Positions 1-8,301 of a stretch of 64,000 bases of DNA are shown one piece after another (positions within the stretch are counted from its first letter, which is position 1; every line of letters begins with the position of its first letter). Location: assembly GCA_042408875.1 (NCBI GenBank), contig JBHOQS010000014.1:1-64000 (forward strand). Direction: 5' to 3'. Source of the DNA: JBHOQS01 sp042408875. GTDB taxonomy: Bacteria > Chloroflexota > UBA11872 > JBHOQS01. The position numbers and the translations under genes were made by a program. The notes below the pieces were generated by a model. It had not been told where the DNA came from and ran no database searches. It saw only the letters and a list, made by a program, of their open reading frames with translations.

Positions 1-1110
1 TCAGGAAGGTCACCCGAAAGCCGCCCTGCCAGTTCGCAAACTCGGGCTCCGGAAGCCCTTGCTCCCGGCAGAGGCGGACGATGCGCGTGGTGCCCGTGCC
101 CCAGCGTTCGATGATGCCGGCAAAGTAGAAGGCCTGGGCGAGAAGGGGATTACGAAGCACCGACGAGTGGGGTTGATAGAGCTGGTCAGGCGTGAGCGGT
201 GACGGTAACTCCCCCGCACTCCAAACCTCTAAGCGATCTTCTTCCAAGCGGATCTGGATGTCCGCCGGATAGGTGTAATCTCGGTGGATGAGGGCGTTCA
301 CCACCGCCTCCCGCAGGGCCTCCAAGGGATATTCCCATTTCTCTTCGCGCTGTAACCCCTCTAAAGAGGGCTCTTCCACCCGGATGTCAAAGCGCACCCT
401 GAGCACCTGGCGAAAGCGTGCCATCGCCCCGTCTAACTGCTCCCACAAGGTACCCGTGAAATCGTGACTATCCAAGATCTCGTCCCCTCGGAAGATACCG
501 ATGCGCACCTGTGCCTGGGGAAAGAGGCGCTGGGGCCGCTTGCCAAAGAGCAGCACCCCTGCGTTCTTCAGCCGTTCCCCCTCTACGAGGTTGAGGTTGC
601 GCAGAGTCCCTTCGGGATCGGAGGGATCGAGATGGGGAGCCTCTTCCGGGCCAGGCGGGCAAAGGCCTTCAGGGCTTCCGGCTCCACTTCCTTCAGCGAC
701 CAATCGCCGGGGAGCCCATCCCAATTCCTCCCGGAACGAGTGAGGATGTGGCGGGCCAGTTCCTCGGGCGAAAAATCGCGGTTTGTGGCGCCCACGCGGC
801 GGAGATACCGCCCCCTGTAGGGCACCAACCCCGGGGCCGGGTCTACCCGAATTTCCACCACCGGCAGGCCCTGCATCTCGACCACGCGAACCGACGGCGT
901 GATGCCTAGATGGGCGGCGATGAGGTTGGCAATGCGCTGGAGTTCACGGTCATCCGCTTGAGTGCCTACAACTTCCCCATCGTCTCGGACGCCGAGAAGA
1001 AGCCTACCGCCTTCCGTGTTGGCGAAGGCCGCCAGATCCTCCAGAGCCCGATCGGTCCACTGCCTTTTGAACTCCAGGGTTTGGCCTTCCCTAGCCTCAA
1101 CCTTCCCCAT
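1..1110 (-). pseudogene. AlbA_2/RecG-like (schlafen-type) ATP-binding regulator, frameshifted and cut by window edge
   Basis: The first 160 residues read as an AlbA_2 (divergent AAA-4) domain: an 'E-F-K-R' entry, 'ANTEGGRLLLGVRDDGEVVG', then 'YRGRYLRRVGATNR'. This frame stops at 583. The family's second half (NLVEGERLKNAGVLLFGK, then EALREAVVNALIHRDY, then GIIERWGTGT) continues in the next frame down to base 1. The frames join if one G is restored to the GGGG run at 633-636, so this is a one-base deletion or a sequencing error. The gene lies 3 bp after hsdM. Such proteins are often found inside type I restriction-modification loci, where their role is unclear (DNA or nucleotide binding is inferred). 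The 3' end lies outside the window, so hsdS or hsdR could follow there. Confidence 0.8.
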
Positions 1111-1113
1111 GCG

Positions 1114-2718
1114 CTATGTCCCCTTGCCTTCCAGCCCCAGAACTTCCAGCACCTCGTGCAGGCGGCGCTCCGCCTCGGCCCGTTCTTCTTCCGCCTCGCG
1201 CAAGAGCACCATAGCCTCCTCCAGGGGTAGGACGTCTTCCTGATCGTTACTGGCTACGTAGCGGCTGGGGCTCAGGTTATAGTCGTTGCGGGCCGCCTCC
1301 TCGTTGGTGATGATGGCCGAAAGCCCCTCCTCGGCCCGCCAGTCGTGATACAGCCGGGCGATGGTCTCGATGTGTTCGTCGGTCAGGTAGTTCTTGGGCC
1401 GGCCCTTGGCGAAGAGTTTGCCCGCGTTGATGAGCAGGATCTCGCCGGGATGGCGCTTGCAGCGGTTGACCACGAGGATGATGCCCGGGGCGGTGGTGTT
1501 GTAGAACAGGTTTTCGGGCAGCAGGACCACCGCTTCGATCAGGTCCCGCTCCACGAAGGCCTTGCGGATGTCGCGCTCGCGGTTGGAGCCCTGGTTGCCG
1601 CTGCCGCGGCTGACCGCGCCGGTGTCCAGCACCACGGCCAGGCGGCCGCGGTCGTTCAGCGAGGCCAGCATGTGCTGCAGCCAGCCCCAATCCGCACTGG
1701 AAGAAGGCGGGATGCCAAAGCGAAAGCGGTCGTAAGGATCATTTTCGTACAGATTCGTGGGAAAGTTCTGGTTCCACATGGGGTTGGCGGTGACCAGGTC
1801 AAAGGTCATCAGGCGGCCAGCCTCATCGCGAAAGGCGGGGTTGCGCATGGTGTCGCCCAGGCGGATGTCGGCCTCCATGTCGTGGATCACGGCGTTCATG
1901 CGCGCCATGGCGAAGGTGCTGGGGTTGATCTCCTGTCCGAAGAGTTGGAGGGGCGCGCAGCGGGAGGGCAGCCGGCGGCGGCCGTTCTGTTTCTCCCCGT
2001 GGGTCTCCAAAAGCCGGAGGTGACACTTGATGAGCAGCCCGCCGGAGCCGCAACAGGGGTCGTAGACGGTCATGCCGGGGTCAGGCTCCAGGAGGCGGGC
2101 CATGAGCACCGCCACCTCGCGGGGGGTGTAGAACTCGCCGGCGCTCTGGCCTTGGCCCTCGGCGAACTTGCGTAGCAGGTATTCGTAGGCGCGGCCCAGG
2201 ATGTCGGGCTCCACGTCGTCCAGGCCCAGGCGGTGCCGTGAGAGCACGTCCACCAGACGAGCCAGGTATTCGTCGGGTATGATCCGCTGCCCCGCGGTGG
2301 TGGCGTTGAAGTCAACCACGTCAATGACGCCCTGCAGACGCGGGTTCTCGCGGGCTACGGCCCGCACGGCGTCGGTGAGGAACTGGCCCAGGCCGGCCTG
2401 GCCGTGGGTACGGATCTTCTCCCAACGGGCGTTTTCGGGAATGTAGAAGCGCACCAAGCCGCCGCCGCGGGCGATAATGCCACACGCCCGCTCATCCTCC
2501 ACGATACGCTCGGCTTCCTGCCGACTCCCGTACTCCTGAGCCAGACGCTGCAACTCATCCTCAAAGACATCAGAAAGCCGCTTGAGGAAGATCAGCGGCA
2601 GGATGTAATCCTTGAACTTGGGCGCATCAACCGGACCCCGGATCACACAGGCCGCTTCCCAGAGCCAGGACTCCAGTGTGGAGAGATCCAAAAGTTTCTG
2701 TTCGGGTTTATCCGCCAT
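1114..2718 (-). CDS. hsdM: Type I restriction-modification system adenine methyltransferase subunit HsdM
   Basis: A 534-residue protein with an HsdM N-terminal helical domain (about 10-150) and an N6-adenine methylase domain. AdoMet motif I is DPCCGSGG at 220-227 and the catalytic motif IV is N-P-M-W at 312-315, a variant of NPPF/Y known in one HsdM subgroup. The start at 2718 is supported by GAGGAGG about ten bases upstream. HsdM methylates adenine within a bipartite site as M2S with a specificity subunit, which is not seen here. It is clearly distinct from the other hsdM pieces at 3.1-6.8 kb, which have NPPF. It is the only uninterrupted methylase gene of the island. An AlbA_2 gene follows after 3 bp, so both are probably co-transcribed. 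Confidence 0.92.
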   Translation of the reverse strand: MADKPEQKLLDLSTLESWLWEAACVIRGPVDAPKFKDYILPLIFLKRLSDVFEDELQRLAQEYGSRQEAERIVEDERACGIIARGGGLVRFYIPENARWEKIRTHGQAGLGQFLTDAVRAVARENPRLQGVIDVVDFNATTAGQRIIPDEYLARLVDVLSRHRLGLDDVEPDILGRAYEYLLRKFAEGQGQSAGEFYTPREVAVLMARLLEPDPGMTVYDPCCGSGGLLIKCHLRLLETHGEKQNGRRRLPSRCAPLQLFGQEINPSTFAMARMNAVIHDMEADIRLGDTMRNPAFRDEAGRLMTFDLVTANPMWNQNFPTNLYENDPYDRFRFGIPPSSSADWGWLQHMLASLNDRGRLAVVLDTGAVSRGSGNQGSNRERDIRKAFVERDLIEAVVLLPENLFYNTTAPGIILVVNRCKRHPGEILLINAGKLFAKGRPKNYLTDEHIETIARLYHDWRAEEGLSAIITNEEAARNDYNLSPSRYVASNDQEDVLPLEEAMVLLREAEEERAEAERRLHEVLEVLGLEGKGT

Positions 2719-2733
2719 AGGGTTTTGTCCTCC

Positions 2734-3119
2734 TCAAATCTTAGAGCTGGTGGGTCTTTCCGTCTTATTGTTAGGTTCCCATTTCAACCGGTGAGAGCCT
2801 ACGTGGGATGTTTCGCCGAAGAGGTCCGGTTGCGGCGGTTCGGGGCGGCGCACCGCGTTCAAGATGGCTTTGGTGGAGATGCGCTCGTGAATGTGCAGCG
2901 AGACGACATCCACCTCGAAGGAGGTATGCTCCTTCTTGCCCGCCAATCCAGTTGCGGATCGAGGAGGGGGGCGTAGCTGTACTGGCTCGTCTGCCGCTCG
3001 CGGACTTCGTAGGTAGGTGCGAGGCCGGCAGGGGGATTGTTCTTGCGCCGGGCCTGTGCGTGCCGAAAGTCGCGCACGCTGTTGCGCTCCGTCGGATGCG
3101 TCTTCCTTTTGCGTGGCAT
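2734..3119 (-). pseudogene. N-terminal fragment of a site-specific (Mod-type) DNA methyltransferase, frameshifted
   Basis: From the ATG at 3119 the frame reads MPRKRKTHPTERNS, then PTYEVRERQTSQYSY, then LDPQLDW, which resembles the start of adenine-specific (type III Mod-like) methylases. After about 2943 sense continues in another frame as AGKKEHTSFEVDVVSLHIHERI and ends with PPQPDLFGE and a stop at 2734. Restoring one G near 2942-2945 joins the two frames. No catalytic DPPY or FxGxG motif is present: the gene is cut after roughly 125 residues, immediately upstream of intact hsdM. This is a dead remnant; the family assignment rests on the N-terminal pattern alone. Confidence 0.6.
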
Positions 3120-3124
3120 TGAAC

Positions 3125-3355
3125 TCACCCCTTAAGGCTACTTGCTCTGAGAGGCTTCCGATCTCGGACTCCATCCAGAAGGGCCAGTGCCTCGAAGGGC
3201 TCGCCGTCGTCATCAACTGGCTCAGCACCCACGTAGCGGCCGGGTGTGAGCACGTAGCCGTGCTTGCGGATCTCTTCCACTGTGGCGCTCTTGGAAAAGC
3301 CGGGGCCGTCCCGGTAATCGCCTGCGCCTGCCTGCCGCGCCCGACCTGAAGTCAT
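3125..3355 (-). pseudogene. C-terminal fragment of a second HsdM copy
   Basis: The middle of this frame (about 3191-3325) encodes PGFSKSATVEEIRKHGYVLT followed by PGRYVGAEPVDDDGEPFE, matching the C-terminal part of the hsdM at 4044-5545. The reading diverges from HsdM directly after 'GEPFE'. A 79-bp stretch is identical in the two copies, so the duplication is recent. The preceding catalytic domain and the true C-terminal helix are absent. It is likely the 3' remnant of a duplicated or interrupted hsdM gene. Confidence 0.75.
3190..3268. repeat. 79-bp identical direct repeat, copy 1 (copy 2 at 4151-4229)
   Basis: Bases 3190-3268 and 4151-4229 are identical in the same orientation. Both encode the conserved HsdM C-terminal segment ending GAEPVDDDGEPFE. 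Between them lie HepT, MntA and the end of the larger hsdM copy, so recombination between the repeats would delete the toxin-antitoxin pair. Confidence 0.9.
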
Positions 3356-3413
3356 AGCAATGCGGATTGGCCAGCTTGCAGCCGGCCTCGATGCCCTTCC
3401 CCCTTCACGGGAC

Positions 3414-3767
3414 TCACCCGCTATAGCCCAACTCCTCCAACCGCTTCAGCAATCTTTCTATGGAAGGTTTAAGGGCTGGCGCGTCACGGCTGGCCGCCTC
3501 CCATACGATGTCGAGGTCAATGTCGAAGTAACCGTGAACCAGAACATTCCGCATCCCGATGATCTTTGCCCATTCGATTTCTGGTGCCATGGCCCGCACG
3601 TCTTCAGGCAGTCCCCTGGCCGCCTCCCCAATGATCTGCAAATGGCGGACGAACCAACCCTGCAAGAGTTCGTCCTGCTCAAAAGCGGCTCGACCCCTGC
3701 CCAAGTAGCGCTCAATGGCAGCGATGGCATCCAGGATGTCCCGCAGGCGCTCCTTCGGGTCTCTCAT
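3414..3767 (-). CDS. hepT: HepT-like HEPN ribonuclease toxin (DUF86)
   Basis: A 117-residue all-helical HEPN-domain protein carrying the family RNase signature Rx4HxY as R73-N-V-L-V-H78-G-Y80. In HepT/MntA systems HepT is the RNase toxin and its nucleotidyltransferase partner neutralises it by adding AMP groups to the Tyr of this motif. The start codon overlaps the stop of mntA by four bases (ATGA), the usual translationally coupled order MntA then HepT. It is intact, unlike most of its neighbours, as expected for an addictive module that resists loss. Confidence 0.9.
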   Translation of the reverse strand: MRDPKERLRDILDAIAAIERYLGRGRAAFEQDELLQGWFVRHLQIIGEAARGLPEDVRAMAPEIEWAKIIGMRNVLVHGYFDIDLDIVWEAASRDAPALKPSIERLLKRLEELGYSG

Positions 3768-4054
3768 AGTGGCACGGCCTCCTTGAGCACCCGATCCCGA
3801 ATGCGCGGCTTGATGCCGCGATCGCTTACCACATCCACCGGGCGGCCCAGCAGCTGCTCGAGTTCATACTGAAGTCCGCCCAAGTCGAACAGGCTCCGCC
3901 CCGCTTCCATCTCCACCAGAAAATCGATGTCGCTCTCCTCATCTGCCTCGCCGCGGGCAGCAGAGCCAAAGACCCGGACGTTGCGGGCACCGTATTTGGC
4001 GCAGATGCGCAGGATTTCTTCGCGCTTTGCCTTCAGCAACTCCTCAAACGTCAT
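3764..4054 (-). CDS. mntA: MntA-type minimal nucleotidyltransferase antitoxin
   Basis: A 96-residue protein with the minimal nucleotidyltransferase core: G30-S31, ten residues, then D42-I-D44 (VRVFGSAARGEADEESDIDF). This GSx10DxD motif binds ATP and Mg2+. It is the antitoxin to the following HepT and is thought to AMPylate it. The ATG at 4054 lies 11 bp inside the end of the upstream hsdM copy, so the pair is embedded in the restriction-modification operon and probably transcribed from its promoter. Confidence 0.9.
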   Translation of the reverse strand: MTFEELLKAKREEILRICAKYGARNVRVFGSAARGEADEESDIDFLVEMEAGRSLFDLGGLQYELEQLLGRPVDVVSDRGIKPRIRDRVLKEAVPL

Positions 4055-5545
4055 ATCCGAGCTCCTTCAGGTTCCGGGCGATGGCGGCATCGAGCTTCGC
4101 GGCCTCGGCCTGCTGCTCGCGCAGTTGCGCCACCAGACGGGCCATCTTCTCCTCGAAGGGCTCGCCGTCGTCATCAACTGGCTCAGCACCCACGTAGCGG
4201 CCGGGTGTGAGCACGTAGCCGTGCTTGCGCACCTCCTCGAGCGTCGCGCTCTTGCAAAAGCCGGGCACGTCTTGGTATTCGCCCGCGTCCTTCTCACCAC
4301 GCCAGGCGTGGTAGGTGTCGGCGATCTTCCGGATGTCCTCGTCCGTGAGTTCCCGGTGGACCCGGTCCACCATGCGGCCCATCTTGCGGGCGTCGATGAA
4401 GAGCACCTCGCCGCGGCGGTCGCGCAGGGGCTCTTTTCTTCCCGCGGGCGGGCGTCCGCTCTTGTCTCGGGCGAGGAACCACAGGCACGCCGGGATCTGG
4501 GTCGAGTAGTAGATGGAGGACATCCAGCCGTTGGCCAGCACGAAGCCGGCCACCCCGCGGGCGCCAGGTGGTGGATGATGTGCTGCACCCAGGCGAAGTT
4601 GGCGTTGCCGGCGGGCGGCACGCCGAACTTCCAGCGGCGGTCCTCCAGCAGGTGCTCCCCGCCCCAGCGCTTCATGTTGAACGGCGGATTGGCCAGGATG
4701 TAGTCGGCCTTGAGGTCGGGGAAGCGGTCGTTCGTGAACGAGTCGCCCTGCTCGATCTTCGCGTCGATCCCGCGGATGGCGAGGTTCATCTTGGCCAGCC
4801 GCCAGGTGGTGTAGTTCAGCTCCTGGCCGTAGATCGAGATGTCGCCGATGCGCCCCCCCTGGGCGCGGATGAACTCCTCGGACTGCACGAACATCCCCGA
4901 GGAGCCGCAGCAGGGGTCATAGACGCGGCCGCGGTAGGGCTCGAACATCTCCACGAGGAGCTTGACGATGCAGCGGGGCGTGTAGAACTCCCCGCCCTTT
5001 TTGCCTTCGGCGCTCGCGAACTGGCCGAGGAAGTACTCGTAGACCCGCCCCAAGATGTCGCGGGCGTGGTTGTCACCCCCGCCGAGGTGGATGTTGGAGA
5101 CGAGGTCGATGAGCTGTCCCAGGCGCTGCTTGTCGAGGGCGGGGCGGGCGTAGTCCTTGGGGAGCACCCCCTTGAGGGAGGGGTTGTCCCGCTCCACGGC
5201 TGCCATGGCGTCGTCCACGAGCTGGCCGATGTCCGGCTGGCGGGCGCTCTTCTGCAGGTGCGCCCAGCGGGCCTCGGGCGGCACCCAGAAGATGTTGTCC
5301 GCCCGGTACTCGTCGGGGTCCTCGGGGTCGGCGCCCTGATCGCGCTGACTCTCGAGCTTGGCGCGGTGGGCCTCGAAGGCGTCCGAGACGTACTTGAGGA
5401 AGATGAGCCCGAGCACCACGTGCTTGTACTCGGCGGCGTCCATGGAGCCGCGCAGGGCGTTGGCGGTCGCCCACAGCTGGGCCTCGAAGCCGAGGTTGGC
5501 GGAGGTCGCGTCCGACTTGCCCGTGTTGTTCTTTCGCTTCGCCAA
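4044..5545 (-). pseudogene. hsdM: HsdM methyltransferase copy with frameshift and internal deletion
   Basis: The first 330 residues are a good HsdM: N-terminal domain (GFEAQLWATANALRGSMDAA), motif I DPCCGSSG, motif IV NPPF. After 'HHLAPAG' the sense frame shifts; it continues as VAGFVLANGWMSS and ends LKELGYDV at 4044. Adding one base to the run at 4553-4556 repairs it. A second lesion is in-frame: 'NGWMSSIYYSTQIPACLWFL' lacks the 25-30 residues that normally separate NGSMSS from FYSTQIPACLWF, removing part of the methylase fold. The start appears to be TTG at 5545 behind GAGGT. Even if the frameshift is a sequencing error, the deletion makes activity doubtful. Confidence 0.82.
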
Positions 5546-5708
5546 TGGCTACCTCACCCAATCATTTCGCCGAGGCGGTGTCCAAGGGCGTCTAACGGCT
5601 TGCGGCTGAGCCGCCGCGCCCTCTACCAGAACGCTACGAATGAAAATGAGCGCCCAAATTGCGGCCCGTTGGCGCGGTCGGCTCCAGTCGCTTGTTGGGC
5701 GGCAGCGG

Positions 5709-6182
5709 CTAATGGTCGTCCTTAGCATGGCGCGGACCATCTTCAAGTATGCTCTTGAGACGATTGAAGTCGGGTCCCAGAGTGGGGCGCACAACGAGGT
5801 TGAGGAAAAGGGCCACCAAGGGGGCTGCCAGAACCTTCAAACCTTTCAATGGTACTTCGAGGCGAAAGTACAGAATCGTTCCTGCGCCTCCTCGCGCAAG
5901 CTCATAAATGGCACTCGGACGGATCGGTCCGGAGGCACGCTGCACGGTGATGAGCCTCGGTGGTTCGAAGGCCGTGATCACCGCCTCTGTTTCGATCGTG
6001 CGCCCTGGCACCCACCGTACTTCGATCTGACGAGACCAAGCTCCTCCCAGAGCCGATTCAGTTCCAATCGCGCGCATCTCGAGCACATTGGCTCGCCACC
6101 TTGGATCATTGGAGAAGTCCGAAAGGAAGGCGAAGACGTCTTCCGGTTGTCGACTGATTTCGACCTTGTGGCTGAGCTTCAT
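5709..6182 (-). CDS. SRPBCC family (polyketide cyclase-like) protein
   Basis: A 157-residue protein of the START/SRPBCC helix-grip fold: N-terminal strand 'HKVEISRQPEDVFAFLSDFSNDPRW', central 'GRTIETEAVITAFEPPRLIT' and a long amphipathic C-terminal helix. The family binds hydrophobic ligands; no substrate can be named. The second ATG (6182) is preferred because GGAGGAAC lies just upstream; the ATG at 6197 is an alternative. It sits between two hsdM pieces and has no evident link to restriction, so it may be cargo of the rearrangement. Confidence 0.7.
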   Translation of the reverse strand: MKLSHKVEISRQPEDVFAFLSDFSNDPRWRANVLEMRAIGTESALGGAWSRQIEVRWVPGRTIETEAVITAFEPPRLITVQRASGPIRPSAIYELARGGAGTILYFRLEVPLKGLKVLAAPLVALFLNLVVRPTLGPDFNRLKSILEDGPRHAKDDH

Positions 6183-6308
6183 ATGTTGTTCCTCCATTGT
6201 GATTTGGCTCCTGGCGTTTCGAGCACGTCACCTCCGAGTCCGCTCAACGGCCTCGAGATGGGACGTCCGGTCAGCCCTTCGAGCCTATCCGGAATCTGAG
6301 TCTCCGCA

Positions 6309-6811
6309 TTGCCTTCGGCGCTGGCGAACTGGCCGAGGAAGTACTCGTAGACCCGTCCCAGGATGTCGCGGGCGTGGTTGTCACCCCCGCCGAGGTGGAT
6401 GTTGGAGACGAGGTCGATGAGCTGTCCCAGGCGCTGCTTGTCGAGCGCGGGGCGGGCGTAGTCTTTAGGAAGCACCCCCTTCAAGGAAGGGTTGTCGCGC
6501 TCCACCGCCGCCATGGCCTCGTCCACGAGCTGGCCGATGGTGGGCTGGCGGGCGCTCTTCTGCAGGTGGGACCAGCGGGCCGCGGGCGGCACCCAGAAGA
6601 TGTTCTCGGCTCGGTACTCGTCCGGGTCCTCGGGGTCCGCGTAGGGTTCGGCCTCCAGACGCCGGTGGTGCTCCTCGAAGGCATCGGAGATGTACTTGAG
6701 GAAGATCAGGCCCAGGACGACGTGCTTGTACTCCGCCGCGTCCATCGAGCCGCGCAGGGCATTGGCCGCTTGCCAGAGCTGGGCCTCGAAGCCCAGCGTG
6801 GCGGAGCTCAT
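6309..6811 (-). pseudogene. N-terminal fragment of a third HsdM copy
   Basis: From the ATG at 6811 (GGAGGGTGGGG upstream) the frame encodes an HsdM N-terminal domain nearly identical to that of the copy at 4044-5545 (ATLGFEAQLWQAANALRG to YEYFLGQFASAEG). Homology stops at about 6309, exactly before the catalytic 'GGEFYTPR' segment, and the frame runs on with unrelated residues to 6179. The DNA is almost the same as 5001-5500, a recent duplication. Together with the C-terminal piece at 3191-3325 it may be the two ends of one gene split by insertion of the SRPBCC-hsdM-mntA-hepT segment. Confidence 0.8.
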
Positions 6812-6904
6812 GGGTGTCCCCACCCTCCGGGCATCCCTCTCGGCTGCAACGCTACCGCTGTAGCGCCTGTGATCCCTTCGACTCATCTCCACCCCTTTGA
6901 CCAA

Positions 6905-7149
6905 GTTCTGGCCGAATTCTACCTAGCGTTGCTCCCCCTAGCAACCCGCCGTAGATGGGGGTGGTTTTGGTATCGTGACTTCCAGTCCATAATTGGAGCG
7001 ACAACATGAGTTGCGTGCTTCAATTATTCAATCATTTCAATTATTCAACTGAAGACTCGAAGGCTCCCACTGTCAACCCGCCCGGAGGCCTGATTGGGGG
7101 ACCGGTTTAGGTGTGTGGTAGGAGTGATAGGAGTGATAGGAGAGGAGAG
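6905..7149. other. Gene-free spacer with AT-rich patch and 9-bp tandem repeat
   Basis: No coding signal is seen. Bases 7015-7060 form an AT-rich run with two copies of 'caattattcaa'. Bases 7120-7142 are a tandem repeat of AGGAGTGAT (two full units and a partial one) directly beside the transposase remnant. Confidence 0.6.
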
Positions 7150-7403
7150 GTAAGAAGAGCTTCCCAAGCCTGAGTAGACTGACGGCCTGCCCGACGCGGG
7201 TGGTGCGCGTCCTTGGCCGGTGCCCGTTGCGGTACCCTGGTCGCGCGTCCGTCCGCTCAGAGGGGGCGGCCGTGCGCTGGTCCGTCCCCTGCGCCGCCAG
7301 CACCTGGTTCAGGCCCTGCGCCAGGAGCCTGGCCCCCCTCGTCCTGGCGGACAAACAGGTGATGGAACAGCTCGCTGGCTACGGTCACCTGGTCGTGGGC
7401 CAT
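7150..7403 (-). mobile_element. Remnant of an IS256-family (mutator-type) transposase, N-terminal part
   Basis: From the ATG at 7403 the frame reads DQVTVASELFHHLFVRQDEGG; then, after a one-base shift in the G6 run at 7333-7338, RLLAQGLNQVLAAQ, ERTDARPGYRNGHRPR and TTRVG. This is the N-terminal DNA-binding part of IS256-like transposases (consensus 'LNQVLEAQ...YERTE.R.GYRNGYRPR'). Everything after RVG, including the DDE catalytic core, is missing. No terminal inverted repeats could be paired. It is an old element fragment at the edge of the restriction island. Confidence 0.65.
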
Positions 7404-7539
7404 CCCTCCCCCCCCCTGGTGTGGTTTGCTGCCGCCTTCCCGCTCCCAGCGGGAGGGTGGCCCTTCTTGCTCACTCCCGGGCCACCCCGCTTTTTCCACA
7501 CAATACCGGACACAACTCAGAACGGGGGGGGAGATTCAG

Positions 7540-8130
7540 CTACTCCGCGGCCTCGGCGTCCAGCGCAGACGGGCTGGCCGTCCCGCCCTCGCTGAGGGCG
7601 TCGCCGGGCAAGGCGGGCTCCGCGGGAGAAGCAGGAGTTGCCGCCTGGCAGAACACGGCGCGCGTCCCCTGGTCGGTGTGGTACTCGTAGCGCCGCCCGC
7701 CAGCAGCCAGCACCAGGCGGTACCCGGGGGTAATCACCTGGAGGTAGAAGAAGCCCGGCTGCGGGCAGCCGAGCGAGCTGTCCGGCCAGTCGACGGCCTC
7801 GAGCTCGACCACCGCAATGGTCTCAGGAGGCACACCTGTGCGCGCCGCCAGGTCCTGGATGGCCAGCGCAGCCACAGGGGGCAGCGCACTCGGGTCGGCA
7901 GGTTGCTGAGGTAGTGGGGCCGGCGACATCGGTAGCCTGATGACAATACTCCCGCCGCAGCCGTGGTCGGCGGCACCTCCGTAGGCCGAGAGTGAATCCA
8001 GCCTGACCGGATGGCATGCCTCGGCCGGCCCAGCCAGGCCGAGCCAGAGCGCCACGCCGGCGATCATCCCAGTTACCGCAAGCAGGGCCCATGCGACGAT
8101 GGCGTCCTGGCTGTGACCAGGTGTACGCAT
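7540..8130 (-). CDS. Secreted or membrane-anchored protein of unknown function
   Basis: A 196-residue protein with an N-terminal hydrophobic segment (about 13-33) ending near an A-E-A-C site. Residues 90-160 form a conserved block: AIQDLAARTGVPPETIAVVE, AVDWPDSSLGCPQPG, ITPGYRLVLAAGGRRYEYHT. Similar 'WPDSSLGCPxPG...TPGYRI.L...G..YEYHTD' domains occur in cyanobacterial and Chloroflexota exported proteins, but I know no function. The tail is Pro/Ala rich. The ATG at 8130 has AAGGAG upstream. It is transcribed divergently from the coiled-coil protein gene to the right. Confidence 0.75.
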   Translation of the reverse strand: MRTPGHSQDAIVAWALLAVTGMIAGVALWLGLAGPAEACHPVRLDSLSAYGGAADHGCGGSIVIRLPMSPAPLPQQPADPSALPPVAALAIQDLAARTGVPPETIAVVELEAVDWPDSSLGCPQPGFFYLQVITPGYRLVLAAGGRRYEYHTDQGTRAVFCQAATPASPAEPALPGDALSEGGTASPSALDAEAAE

Positions 8131-8221
8131 CTAGTATACTCCTTGCCGGTAGAGTTCTCACCAGGATACTTCCTACCGGGATAGGTCTTAAACACCTTCC
8201 TGATGCCAGATCTCTTGAGCG

Positions 8222-8259
8222 TTGCACGGCGTTCCGCATTCCCGCGGAACGCCGTGCAA
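8222..8259. other. Perfect 16-bp inverted repeat with 6-nt loop
   Basis: TTGCACGGCGTTCCGC (8222-8237) is followed by a 6-base loop and its exact reverse complement (8244-8259). It lies in the spacer between two divergent genes. There is no T-run, so a classic terminator is unlikely; a 5'-leader hairpin or mobile palindromic repeat is possible. Confidence 0.7.
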
Positions 8260-8301
8260 GATGCGTATCGGGTGTGTCTCGGCGCCGGTTCGGCGAAATC
8301 C

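Noticed and set aside
1345..2175. Long plus-strand open frame opposite hsdM (and similar ones opposite atp, ABC and P-type ATPase genes)
   Set aside because: These are shadow frames expected from GC-rich codon use; the minus-strand HsdM motifs are unambiguous.
4151..4229. Possible insertion-sequence ends formed by the 79-bp repeat
   Set aside because: The repeat is coding hsdM DNA in direct orientation, so it reflects gene duplication and not terminal repeats.
7116..7145. Possible CRISPR-like repeats
   Set aside because: Units are only 9 bp, directly tandem and without spacers. No CRISPR array is present in the window.
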